From assembly GCF_038397775.1 (NCBI RefSeq), contig NZ_CP151650.1:62001-126000 (forward strand): a stretch of DNA of 64,000 bases. The letters run 5' to 3'. The translations under genes and the position numbers were made by a program. Positions 16,074 through 24,463 of this stretch are shown in pieces. The notes beneath the pieces were generated by a model, which worked only from the letters and a program-made list of their open reading frames with translations, was not told the origin of the DNA and searched no databases. Numbering within the stretch: position 1 is the first letter of the stretch; each line of letters opens with the position of its first letter. The stretch is from Pseudomonas sp. RC10. GTDB lineage: Bacteria; Pseudomonadota; Gammaproteobacteria; Pseudomonadales; Pseudomonadaceae.

Positions 16074-17066
16074 ATGCTCCATTCGCACCTCACTACCCTC
16101 AACGCCGTCTCGCTGGTGCTGGAGACGTTTTCGGTCGAGGGGTGGGGCAGTGAGGCGTTGCTGGCCGGGAGTGGGATCACGGAAGCGGACCTGAGTCGGC
16201 CGGACATTCGCATCACCACGTTTCAGGAAATGCAGGTCTGTGCCAACGCGGTGGCGTTGCGTCGGGAAATCGGGTTGCCGCTGGGGCGGCGCATGCATGT
16301 GTCGTCTTACGGGATTCTTGGTTACGCCCTGCTCACCAGTGCCACTTTCGGTGACGCCCTGCGCCTGGCGCTGGAATACCCGGCGCTGCTCGGGACGCTG
16401 TTCGAGTTGCAGTTGATCGAAGACGGCGACCGCGTCTGGTTCAGCGCCAGCGATTATCGGGACGACGAGGGCTTGCGGGTCTTCAACGCCGAGCTGTGCA
16501 TGGCGTCGCTCAAAGTGATCTGCGATGACTTGCTTGGCAAACCGCTCCCTCTTATGGCGGCACGGTTCGCTCACGACGCGCCGGATTACCAGGGAAGCTA
16601 CCGCGACAGCTTCGCCTGCGAAGTGCGCTTCAACGCAGAAGACAACGCTTTTGCCTTCGAAAGCCACTGGCTCGATCAGCCGCTGACCCTCGCCGATCCC
16701 GTCACCCATCGCGACATGCGCGAGCGTTGCCGTCGGCAGAACATCGAGTTCACCGGGCGGCAGGCATGGCTAGGGCGCATTCGTCATTTGCTCGCGGATC
16801 AACTCGACAACTCCCCAAGCCTGCGGCAGCTCGCGCAGAAGATGAACTGTTCCGAGCGCACGCTACGCCGTCATTTGCAGGCCACCGGCAGCAGCTATCA
16901 ACAGCTGCTCGACGAGCTACGCTTCGAGCGAGCCAAGCAGCTCTTGCAGGATGACCAGTTGCCGATTCACCACATCGCCGAAGTGTTGGGATTCAGTGAA
17001 ACGGCGAGTTTTCGGCATGCGTTCATTCGCTGGAGCGGCGTGGCGCCGAGTCAGTTCAGGCTTTGA
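16074..17066 (+). CDS. AraC-family regulator (arabinose-binding-like N-domain, OruR-type)
   Basis: A 330-residue transcription regulator. The N-terminal half is the PF12625-type domain seen in OruR/ArgR-like Pseudomonas regulators. The C-terminal half has the two AraC helix-turn-helix motifs (SLRQLAQKMNCSERTLRRHL and IHHIAEVLGFSETASFRHAF). The ATG at 16074 (MLHSHLTTLNAVS) matches the usual start of this family; the longer frame from 15993 adds 27 residues with no family resemblance. It lies upstream of an acetylpolyamine amidohydrolase and a polyamine-binding protein on the same strand, so it is the likely local activator. Confidence 0.85.
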   Translation: MLHSHLTTLNAVSLVLETFSVEGWGSEALLAGSGITEADLSRPDIRITTFQEMQVCANAVALRREIGLPLGRRMHVSSYGILGYALLTSATFGDALRLALEYPALLGTLFELQLIEDGDRVWFSASDYRDDEGLRVFNAELCMASLKVICDDLLGKPLPLMAARFAHDAPDYQGSYRDSFACEVRFNAEDNAFAFESHWLDQPLTLADPVTHRDMRERCRRQNIEFTGRQAWLGRIRHLLADQLDNSPSLRQLAQKMNCSERTLRRHLQATGSSYQQLLDELRFERAKQLLQDDQLPIHHIAEVLGFSETASFRHAFIRWSGVAPSQFRL

Positions 17067-17090
17067 ATACCTGATTTGCCGCATGTCCCC

Positions 17091-17179
17091 TGTAGGAGTG
17101 AGCTTGCTCGCGATACCGGTATGTCAGTCCCCCCTGCGGTGTCGGACAGACCTCGATCGCGAGCAAGCTCACTCCTACA
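17091..17179. repeat. REPIN (GAGTGAGCTTGCTCGCG family)
   Basis: TGTAGGAGTGAGCTTGCTCG on the left and GAGCAAGCTCACTCCTACA on the right enclose about 48 bases. It is the second copy of the family seen at 10701-10789 and lies between the AraC gene and the amidohydrolase. Confidence 0.88.
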
Positions 17180-17365
17180 AAGGAATATCACCGGCCAATC
17201 GATTTGTGATCCGCGCCTCCAAACAGGGCGCATCGCCCTATTCAGGGGCGATATTCGGACAGCTTTTATGGCCGAATACATCCCCTTTTGGCCGTTTCCG
17301 TCGTTCTCCGAAAAGCCGTCCGCCTCAAGAATGTCGGACACCGATGCCCACAGGAGAACAAGAAA

Positions 17366-18394
17366 ATGCTGACGATCTATTCAGACGATCACCATCTGCA
17401 CCATGGCCGTTGCGAGTTGATCGACGGGCAACTGATGCCCTGCTTCGAGATGCCCTCCCGCGCCGACCACGTGCTGCAACGGGTCAAGGATCGCGAAATT
17501 GGCGCCGTCGAAGGCCCGCAGGATTTCGGCATCGAGCCGATCAAGCGCATTCACACCGAAGCGTTTCTGGAATTCTTCAAAGGCGCATGGGCTCGCTGGG
17601 CCGCGACCAACCCCCAAGGCGACCTGCTGCCGTTCACCTGGCCAGCACGCACATTGCGTTCGGTCATCCCCACCAGCTTGCACGGCCAGCTGGGCTATTA
17701 CACTTTCGATGCCGGAGCACCGATCACCGCGGGCACCTGGCAAGCCGCGTACAGCGCTGCGCAAGTCGCTCTCACTGCGCAGGCCGCGATTCAAAACGGA
17801 GCGCACAGCGCCTTCGCCCTGTGCCGCCCGCCGGGACACCACGCCGCCAGCGACGTCATGGGCGGGTATTGCTACCTGAACAACGCTGCCATCGCTGCGC
17901 AGGCCTTTATCGACCAAGGCCACAAAAAGGTCGCCATCCTCGACGTCGATTACCACCACGGCAACGGCACGCAGTCGATTTTCTACGCGCGCAGCGACGT
18001 GCTGTTCACCTCGATTCACGGCCACCCGGAGGCGGAGTTCCCGTTCTTCCTCGGCTATGAAGACGAGTTGGGCGAAGGCGCGGGGGAAGGTTTCAATTTC
18101 AACTATCCACTGGCCGCAGGCAGCGATTGGGCGGCCTGGAGCGCTGCGCTGGAAAAAGCCTGTGACGAGATCGACCGCTTCGGCGCGGACATCGTCGTGG
18201 TGTCGCTGGGCGTGGACACCTTCAAGGACGATCCGATCTCGCAATTCAAGCTCGACAGCCCGGATTACCTGCGCATGGGCGAACGCATTGCACGCCTGGG
18301 CAAACCCACGCTGTTCGTGATGGAAGGCGGCTACGCCGTCGAAGAAATCGGCATCAACGCCGTGAACGTGCTGGAAGGTTTCGAAAGCGTCTGA
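17366..18394 (+). CDS. aphA: Acetylpolyamine amidohydrolase (histone-deacetylase fold)
   Basis: Zinc enzyme that removes acetyl groups from acetylputrescine, acetylcadaverine and similar compounds. The 342-residue protein, starting at the ATG at 17366 (CAGGAGA 8 bases upstream), aligns in numbering with the well-studied Mycoplana enzyme. His158-His159 lie in PPGHH, the zinc ligands Asp195, His197 and Asp284 in DVDYHHGNG and GVDTF, and Tyr323 in GGYA. All catalytic residues are present. The gene lies between an AraC regulator and a PotF-like binding protein, which gives a coherent polyamine uptake and deacetylation set. In-frame codons upstream to 17288 are not needed. Confidence 0.93.
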   Translation: MLTIYSDDHHLHHGRCELIDGQLMPCFEMPSRADHVLQRVKDREIGAVEGPQDFGIEPIKRIHTEAFLEFFKGAWARWAATNPQGDLLPFTWPARTLRSVIPTSLHGQLGYYTFDAGAPITAGTWQAAYSAAQVALTAQAAIQNGAHSAFALCRPPGHHAASDVMGGYCYLNNAAIAAQAFIDQGHKKVAILDVDYHHGNGTQSIFYARSDVLFTSIHGHPEAEFPFFLGYEDELGEGAGEGFNFNYPLAAGSDWAAWSAALEKACDEIDRFGADIVVVSLGVDTFKDDPISQFKLDSPDYLRMGERIARLGKPTLFVMEGGYAVEEIGINAVNVLEGFESV

Positions 18395-18424
18395 CCCCTC
18401 CGACTTAAAAGAAGAGAGACAACG

Positions 18425-19525
18425 ATGAACAGACTCAAGCGCTTGATCGCCCCCGCCCTGTGCGCCGCCATGCTCGGCGGCATGGCCCACGCCGATGAAC
18501 AGAAAACCCTGCGCGTTTACAACTGGTTCGACTACATCACGCCCCAGACCCTGGAAAACTTCAAGAAGGACACCAAGGTTCCGCTGATCTACGACATCTT
18601 CGACACCAACGAAGCCCTCGAAGCCAAGCTGCTGACGGGCAACTCCGGTTATGACGTGGTGGTGCCTTCCAACGTGTTTCTGGCCAAGCAGATTCAGGCC
18701 GGCGTGTTTCAGCCATTGGACAAGAGCAAGCTAACGAACTATTCGCACCTCGACCCGAGCCTGATGAAACTGCTGGAGGCCAACGACCCGGGCAATAAAT
18801 TCGCCGTGCCCTACATGTACGGCACGATCCTGATCGGCTTCAACCCGGACAAGGTCAAGGCCGTGCTGGGCGACAAGGCGCCCGTGGACAGCTGGAATTT
18901 GATCTTCAAGGAAGAGAACATCAGCAAACTGAAGCAGTGCGGTGTGACGCTGCTCGATTCGCCTTCCGAGATTCTGCCACTCGCCCTGCAACACCTGGGG
19001 CTTGATCCGAACAGCAAGAATCCGAAGGACTACGACAAGGCGGAAGCCTTGCTGATGAAGATCCGCCCCTACATCACCTATTTCCACTCGTCCAAGTACA
19101 TGGCTGACATCGCCAACGGCGACATCTGCGTGGCCGTGGGTTATTCGGGCAGCTTCTCGCAAGCGGCCAACCGGGCGAAGGAAGCGAAGAATGGCGTGGT
19201 CGTGGACATGCGCCTACCGAAAGAAGGCGCACCGATCTGGTTCGACATGCTGGCCATCCCGAAAGGCGCCAAGGACGTGGAGGATGCGCATACCTTCATC
19301 AACTACCTCCTGCAGCCTGAAGTGATCGCGCCGATCAGCGATTTTGTCGGCTATCCAAATCCGAACAAGGACGCGACGGACAAGGTCGATCCCGCGATTC
19401 GTAACAACCCGAACCTCTACCCGACCGCCGAAGCGATGAAAACCCTCTACACGCTGACGCCGTTGCCACGCGAAGCCGAACGCGCGCGGACGCGGGTGTG
19501 GACCAAGATCAAGTCCGGCACCTAG
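18425..19525 (+). CDS. Polyamine ABC transporter periplasmic binding protein (PotF/SpuD-like)
   Basis: A 366-residue protein with a signal peptide (residues 1-23, ending AHA). The mature part begins with the LRVYNWFDYITPQTLENF segment typical of PotF/SpuD/SpuE binding proteins. Other landmarks are DIFDTNEALEAKLLTGNSGYDVVVPS and the C-terminal WFDMLAIPKGA strand. It lies 30 bases after the acetylpolyamine amidohydrolase and probably shares its transcript. No permease or ATPase genes are adjacent, so it must use an importer encoded elsewhere. The specificity (putrescine, spermidine or acetylated forms) is not determined. Confidence 0.92.
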   Translation: MNRLKRLIAPALCAAMLGGMAHADEQKTLRVYNWFDYITPQTLENFKKDTKVPLIYDIFDTNEALEAKLLTGNSGYDVVVPSNVFLAKQIQAGVFQPLDKSKLTNYSHLDPSLMKLLEANDPGNKFAVPYMYGTILIGFNPDKVKAVLGDKAPVDSWNLIFKEENISKLKQCGVTLLDSPSEILPLALQHLGLDPNSKNPKDYDKAEALLMKIRPYITYFHSSKYMADIANGDICVAVGYSGSFSQAANRAKEAKNGVVVDMRLPKEGAPIWFDMLAIPKGAKDVEDAHTFINYLLQPEVIAPISDFVGYPNPNKDATDKVDPAIRNNPNLYPTAEAMKTLYTLTPLPREAERARTRVWTKIKSGT

Positions 19526-19533
19526 AAACAGCG

Positions 19534-19590
19534 GCAAGCTTCGAGCCGCAAGCTGCAAGTGGCGTACACCCGCTTGAAGCTTGCAGCTCG
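19534..19590. repeat. Imperfect inverted repeat, AAGCTTCAAGCTGCAAG type
   Basis: GCAAGCTTCGAGCCGCAAGC is followed 39 bases later by the roughly complementary CTTGAAGCTTGCAGCTCG. A related element lies at 30647-30730. This interspersed repeat is distinct from the GAGCG-type REPs. Confidence 0.65.
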
Positions 19591-19594
19591 TCAC

Positions 19595-20476
19595 TCATCG
19601 CTGCTTCTCTGTGGCATCGCGAAGCATCGAGTTCAAATTCCCCGAAATATTCGCGCACAACGCCTTCATCTGAATCTCATGCTCGGACGCCTTGAACGGG
19701 CTTTGCAGGTCGGTGCCAATGCGTTCGATCGCCAGCAGCATGAAACCCACCACCGTCGATGCAAGTGGCGTGAACCAGCCCAATGTTTCCACCAACCCGA
19801 TCGGCACGATGATGCAGAACAGCGTGATGAACAGTCGCGGGAAGGTCACGTAGGGATAAGGCAGCGGCGTGTTGGCGATGCGCTCCATGCCGCCCTGGCA
19901 GTTGGAAATCTCCACCATTGTCGATTCGAGCCGCGCCAGACGAATGCTGTCCAGCCGACCGGCTTGGTATTCGCCCGCGATGATCGCGGCGGACTCGTTG
20001 AGGATGTCATTGGGAAAGTTGTTGGTGCGCGTGCGCCGATCGTATTCCTCTCGGGAAATCATGGCCGTGACGTCCTCACCGCATTGCTCGCCCTTGAGGT
20101 GCGCCGACAGGTATTCCACGTAGGCCACGTGCCGACGCAGCAGTACGGCTTTGACCGGATTCAGCTCGGTGCCGTCGTCGATCAGTGTCAGCACTTGCCG
20201 CGCGAAGCTGCGGGAATTGTTGACCAGCGCGCCCCATAACGTGCGGGCTTCCCACCACCGGTTGTAAGCACTGGAGTTACGAAAGCTGGTCAGCACCACC
20301 AGCGCCGAACCCAGCAACGTGAGAGGCATCGACGGCAGTGTGATCTTGCGTTCCAGGTACAGCATGAAGTCGACCGTGACAACGATGTCCCAAATCAGCA
20401 GCCAGAACAGCGACCAACCGATGTAGGTAAACGTCCTGATCATGGCGCGGTATTTCTTGATGAGCGTTTCCTGCAA
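19595..20476 (-). CDS. Bestrophin-family channel protein
   Basis: A 293-residue inner-membrane protein of the bestrophin/UPF0187 family. These form pentameric channels; bacterial members studied so far conduct small cations or anions. The N-terminal segment (GWSLFWLLIWDIVVTV, residues 19-34) and the LTSFRNSSAYNRWWEARTLWGALVNNSR block near residues 62-89 are the family's most conserved parts. Two more hydrophobic segments follow at about residues 215-255. It stands between the polyamine-binding protein gene (convergent) and transketolase (divergent). Its physiological role is unknown. Confidence 0.88.
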   Translation of the reverse strand: MQETLIKKYRAMIRTFTYIGWSLFWLLIWDIVVTVDFMLYLERKITLPSMPLTLLGSALVVLTSFRNSSAYNRWWEARTLWGALVNNSRSFARQVLTLIDDGTELNPVKAVLLRRHVAYVEYLSAHLKGEQCGEDVTAMISREEYDRRTRTNNFPNDILNESAAIIAGEYQAGRLDSIRLARLESTMVEISNCQGGMERIANTPLPYPYVTFPRLFITLFCIIVPIGLVETLGWFTPLASTVVGFMLLAIERIGTDLQSPFKASEHEIQMKALCANISGNLNSMLRDATEKQR

Positions 20477-20722
20477 TGGTCACCCCCTGTTTGCAACCGT
20501 CGACCCCGCAACAAGCTGGAATCGCAAAGGGGTTCGAATACAGTTGTTACAGATCGTTCGGGCTGCCCACCAGTGGAAATGTAACCAAATGCCTTAAAAG
20601 CGCGACCCGCCTTCGTCCGCCAACAGCCAGTCAGGTGACGGATTATTCATGGAACGAACCCGCATCCTCCGCGCTCAACACCTATCTGGAAGCTTCAGCC
20701 ACACGTCACGAGGAGAATGTTA

Positions 20723-22810
20723 ATGAGCGCGTCTGCCACCTCCACCGAACGACCTGCACCCCACACCGATCGCGACCAACTGACCATCAACACCATCCGC
20801 ACTCTGGCCATGGATGCCGTGCAAAAGGCCAACTCTGGCCATCCCGGCACGCCGATGGCACTGGCGCCGGTCGGCTACACGGTGTGGAAAGATTTCCTGC
20901 GCTATCACCCGGAACATCCCGACTGGCCCAACCGCGACCGGTTTGTGCTGTCAGTCGGTCACGCCTCGATGCTGCTCTATTCGCTGCTGCACTTGGCGGG
21001 CGTGGTTGAAATTGACGAACACGGCAAGCCGTCCGGCAAACCGGCGATCAGCCTGGAAGACATCAAGCAGTTTCGCCAAATGGATTCGAAAACCCCCGGC
21101 CACCCTGAATACCGCATGACCACTGGCGTCGAGACCACCACCGGCCCGCTGGGTCAGGGCTGCGCCAACAGCGTGGGCATGGCGATGGGTTCTCGCTGGC
21201 TGGGTGAGCATTTCAACAAACCCGGCGCGACGTTGTTCGATTACAACGTCTACGTGCTGTGCGGCGACGGCGACATGATGGAAGGCGTGACCGCAGAAGC
21301 AGCGTCGCTGGCCGGTCATTTGAAGCTGTCGAACCTGTGCTGGATTTACGACAACAACACCATCAGCATCGAAGGCCATACCGAACTGGCCTACAGCGAC
21401 GATCCGCTGAAACGCTTCGAAGGCTACGGCTGGAAGACCCTGCACGTGAAGGACGCCAACGATGCGGCCGCGCTGGCCCAAGCAATCCAGACCTTCCAGC
21501 AGACCGATGACGCGCCGACGCTGATCGTAGTCGACAGTGTGATCGGCTACGGCTCGCCGAACAAACACAACACCGCTGCCGCCCACGGCGAACCGCTGGG
21601 CGAAGATGAAATCAAGCTGACCAAAAAAGCCTACGGCTGGGACGAAAACAGCAGCTTCCTGGTGCCTGAAGAAGCGCGCCATTACCTGCGCGACGCCCTG
21701 CTGAAACGCAACGGCAGCGGCTATGACGCTTGGAAGGAAACCTTCGCCCGCTTCGAGAAAGAGCAGCCTGCACTGGCCGATGAACTCCAACGCATGCGTC
21801 AAGGCGAGATGCCCGAAGGCTGGCGCAACACGGCGGTCAGTTTCGATACCGACGCCAAAGGCATCGCGACCCGGGCGGCAGGCGGCAAGGTGCTCAACGG
21901 TTTCGCCCAGCAGATTCCCTGGCTGATCGGCGGCTCGGCGGACCTTTCGCCATCGACCAAAACCAACCTCACGTTTGAAGGCGCTGGCAGTTTCGAGGCT
22001 GGGAGCTACAGCGGCCGCAACCTTCATTTCGGTATTCGCGAACACGCCATGGGCTCGATTGCCAACGGCCTGGCGCTGTCCTACATCCGCCCGTACACCT
22101 CGACATTCCTGGTGTTCAGCGACTACATGAAGCCGCCGATTCGCCTGGCGTCGATCATGGAGCTGCCGGTGATTTTCGTCTTCACCCACGACTCCATCGG
22201 TGTCGGCGAAGACGGCCCGACTCACCAACCCATCGAACACCTGACCCAGTTGCGCGCTACCCCCGGCCTGCTGACCCTGCGTCCGGGCGATGCCAATGAA
22301 ACTGCCGAGGCCTGGAAAGTCGCCTTGGCGCAAACCCATCGACCCACGTGTCTGGTGCTGTCACGCCAACCGATGCCGACGCTGGATCGCGCTAAATACG
22401 CCAGTGCCGAGCACGTCGCACGTGGTGCGTATGTGTTGGCTGACGCGGTCGAGGGCAAAGTCGAAGTGATTCTCATCGCCACCGGCAGCGAAGTCGGCAT
22501 GAGCGTCGAGGCGTTCGAAACACTCAAGGCCGCAGGTATCGCGGCTCGCGTAGTGTCGATGCCGAGCTGGGAGTTGTTCGAGGATCAAGATAAGGCGTAT
22601 CGCGACGAAGTGCTGCCACCGAGCGTGAAAGCCCGCGTCGTGGTGGAGCAGGCCGGGCCTGTGGGTTGGGATCGGTACGTCGGCCAGACCGGCGCGAAGA
22701 TCGTGATGAACACGTTCGGGGCCTCGGCGCCGATTGACAAGCTGCAGGCGAAGTTCGGGTTTACGGCTGAGAACATCGCTAAGGTTGCCAAATCCCAACT
22801 CGGGAAATGA
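20723..22810 (+). CDS. tkt: Transketolase
   Basis: Thiamine-diphosphate enzyme of the pentose phosphate and Entner-Doudoroff-linked sugar pathways that transfers two-carbon ketol units. The 695-residue length is normal. It has the ThDP motif GDGDMMEGVTAEAAS with the distal NN near residues 153-185, the ANSGHPGTPM segment at the N-terminus, and the FGIREHAMG segment of the pyrimidine domain. The ATG at 20723 was chosen over 20717 because AGGAGA lies 6 bases upstream of it. The epd-pgk-fba genes that often follow tkt in Pseudomonas are absent here; a REPIN follows. Confidence 0.95.
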   Translation: MSASATSTERPAPHTDRDQLTINTIRTLAMDAVQKANSGHPGTPMALAPVGYTVWKDFLRYHPEHPDWPNRDRFVLSVGHASMLLYSLLHLAGVVEIDEHGKPSGKPAISLEDIKQFRQMDSKTPGHPEYRMTTGVETTTGPLGQGCANSVGMAMGSRWLGEHFNKPGATLFDYNVYVLCGDGDMMEGVTAEAASLAGHLKLSNLCWIYDNNTISIEGHTELAYSDDPLKRFEGYGWKTLHVKDANDAAALAQAIQTFQQTDDAPTLIVVDSVIGYGSPNKHNTAAAHGEPLGEDEIKLTKKAYGWDENSSFLVPEEARHYLRDALLKRNGSGYDAWKETFARFEKEQPALADELQRMRQGEMPEGWRNTAVSFDTDAKGIATRAAGGKVLNGFAQQIPWLIGGSADLSPSTKTNLTFEGAGSFEAGSYSGRNLHFGIREHAMGSIANGLALSYIRPYTSTFLVFSDYMKPPIRLASIMELPVIFVFTHDSIGVGEDGPTHQPIEHLTQLRATPGLLTLRPGDANETAEAWKVALAQTHRPTCLVLSRQPMPTLDRAKYASAEHVARGAYVLADAVEGKVEVILIATGSEVGMSVEAFETLKAAGIAARVVSMPSWELFEDQDKAYRDEVLPPSVKARVVVEQAGPVGWDRYVGQTGAKIVMNTFGASAPIDKLQAKFGFTAENIAKVAKSQLGK

Positions 22811-22860
22811 AGCTGACTTTCGTTATCTGACAAGCATCGGCTTGGCACACGATGATCACC

Positions 22861-22950
22861 TGTAGGAGCGAATTCATTCGCGAGAGGCCGGTACATCCGA
22901 CGAAAATTTTTCGGATGTACTACCGCATCGCGAATGAATTCGCTCCCACA
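22861..22950. repeat. REPIN (GAGCGAATTC family)
   Basis: TGTAGGAGCGAATTCATTCG on the left and GAATGAATTCGCTCCCACA on the right enclose about 47 bases. It lies between the convergent transketolase and TsuA-like genes. Confidence 0.9.
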
Positions 22951-22998
22951 GGGGCTTTATGAGTGCCGCAAAACTGCGGCAGTGCTGTCAGGCAGTGA

Positions 22999-24210
22999 TC
23001 AACACCCGCTCAATACCACCGGACGACGCTCGCCTTCAAAGAAGAACGGCCGAATCCGTACGCCCGCCGCATTCCCCGCAAACGCTGCGATCAGCCACAG
23101 CCAGCCGTGCAGGCTGCCCGAAGCGATGCCGCTGAAATACGCGCCAATGTTGCAGCCATAGGCCAAACGCGAGCCGTACCCCAACAACAAACCGCCCAAC
23201 ACGGCCGCAATGAGCGAACGGGTCGGGATCTTCAGGCTTGGCGAGAAACGTCCTGCAAGCCCCGCCGCCACGGCCGCACCCAACATGATGCCGATGTCCA
23301 TGACGGTGGTGATGTCTTCCCACACCGGCGCGGCCAAAGCCTTGGCATTGGCTGGCATCTGCCAGAACACCCAACTGCCGACGTCCACACCCAGCCCGCT
23401 GGCGGCTTTCGCGCCCCACAAGGCAAACGCCGAGGTGATGCCCCAAGGACGCCCCGCCAACGCGAGGGTCGCGTAGTTGAGCAACGCCAGCGCAATCGCA
23501 CCCCACACCAGCGGCCACGGGCCTCGTAGGAAGCGACGCAGGCCCACGTGCTCACTCGTCACAGCGGCTTCGAGTTCGCCATGACGGCGTTTTTCCAGTT
23601 TGACTGTGATCAGGGCGATCACAGCGAACAGCGCCAGACTCATGATCAGCGCGGGCATCACGCCGAAGGTTTTGACGATAGAGGTTGCCGGGAACGACGG
23701 CAGTGAGAACCACCAGTCGGCGTGATGGGTGGCAATCACCGAGCCGATGATGAAGAACAGCAGCGTGACCAGCATCCGCGCATTGCCACCACCGACGGTG
23801 AACAGCGTACCGGACGCGCAACCACCGCCCATCTGCATGCCGATACCGAAAATGAACGCTCCGAACACGACGGACACGCCGGCAGGTGCGACCAGCCCGG
23901 TGACCGGCGTGCCGAACAGCGTGCCCGCGCCCAAGGCCGGAAAGAACAACACGACCGCAATCGCCAGCATGACCATCTGCGCCCGCAGACCCGCGCCGCG
24001 TCGCTCGTTGATGAACACGCGCCAAGCCGAGGTGAAACCGAAGGCCGCGTGATAAAGAGTCAGGCCCAACGCGGCGCCGACGATCAGCAACAAGACCTGC
24101 TTGCCGCCGACGGCGGACTGAAGAAACAGCGCGCCGATAACCAACAGGATGAAAGCGATCAGCGGCGTACCGAGCTTGCGCTCAGGGGCGGCGGAAAGAG
24201 GGAGGCTCAT
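22999..24210 (-). CDS. YeeE/YedE family transporter, TsuA-like (thiosulfate/sulfur uptake)
   Basis: A 403-residue polytopic membrane protein made of two related halves. Each half carries the conserved Cys-Gly motif of the YeeE/YedE family: GGGCASGTLF near residues 129-138 and YGCNIGAYFSGI near 356-367. In the family member TsuA such cysteines line the path for thiosulfate entry. Both are intact here. There are no sulfurtransferase (TusA/YeeD) genes next to it, so the transported sulfur compound is uncertain. It is a single gene with REP-type sequences on both sides. Confidence 0.88.
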   Translation of the reverse strand: MSLPLSAAPERKLGTPLIAFILLVIGALFLQSAVGGKQVLLLIVGAALGLTLYHAAFGFTSAWRVFINERRGAGLRAQMVMLAIAVVLFFPALGAGTLFGTPVTGLVAPAGVSVVFGAFIFGIGMQMGGGCASGTLFTVGGGNARMLVTLLFFIIGSVIATHHADWWFSLPSFPATSIVKTFGVMPALIMSLALFAVIALITVKLEKRRHGELEAAVTSEHVGLRRFLRGPWPLVWGAIALALLNYATLALAGRPWGITSAFALWGAKAASGLGVDVGSWVFWQMPANAKALAAPVWEDITTVMDIGIMLGAAVAAGLAGRFSPSLKIPTRSLIAAVLGGLLLGYGSRLAYGCNIGAYFSGIASGSLHGWLWLIAAFAGNAAGVRIRPFFFEGERRPVVLSGC

Positions 24211-24263
24211 GGATGTGTCTCAGGGTATGTTTGCGATGGGCGCGAGTATAACCCCGCCCAGTT

Positions 24264-24365
24264 GTTTTTGATTCTGGCCGCAGCGCCGTAGGACTGCCGG
24301 GGTGGCGTGGTCAAGGCTTTTGATTCTGGCCGCAGGCCGTAGGAGCTGGCTTGCCTGCGATCTGG
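24264..24365. repeat. Short direct repeat with a single REP end
   Basis: TTTGATTCTGGCCGCAG occurs twice about 52 bases apart. The second copy leads into GTAGGAGCTGGCTTGCCTGCGA (24339-24360), a REP end of yet another family without a matching inverted partner. It looks like a decayed or single REP in the gap between the TsuA-like and MocR genes. Confidence 0.5.
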
Positions 24366-24463
24366 CGCGAAGCGGCAGTAAATCCTGCCACCGTGACTGC
24401 CCTGACACGACTAGGTCGTCTGGTTTTACTGCTGCTTCGTAGCAGAATCCGTCTGTTGGGAAA

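Noticed and set aside
20951..22339. 462-codon minus-strand frame opposite transketolase
   Set aside because: It is a codon-bias shadow of tkt. The translated sequence has no recognisable domain and is rich in His, Arg and Gln, typical of such shadows.
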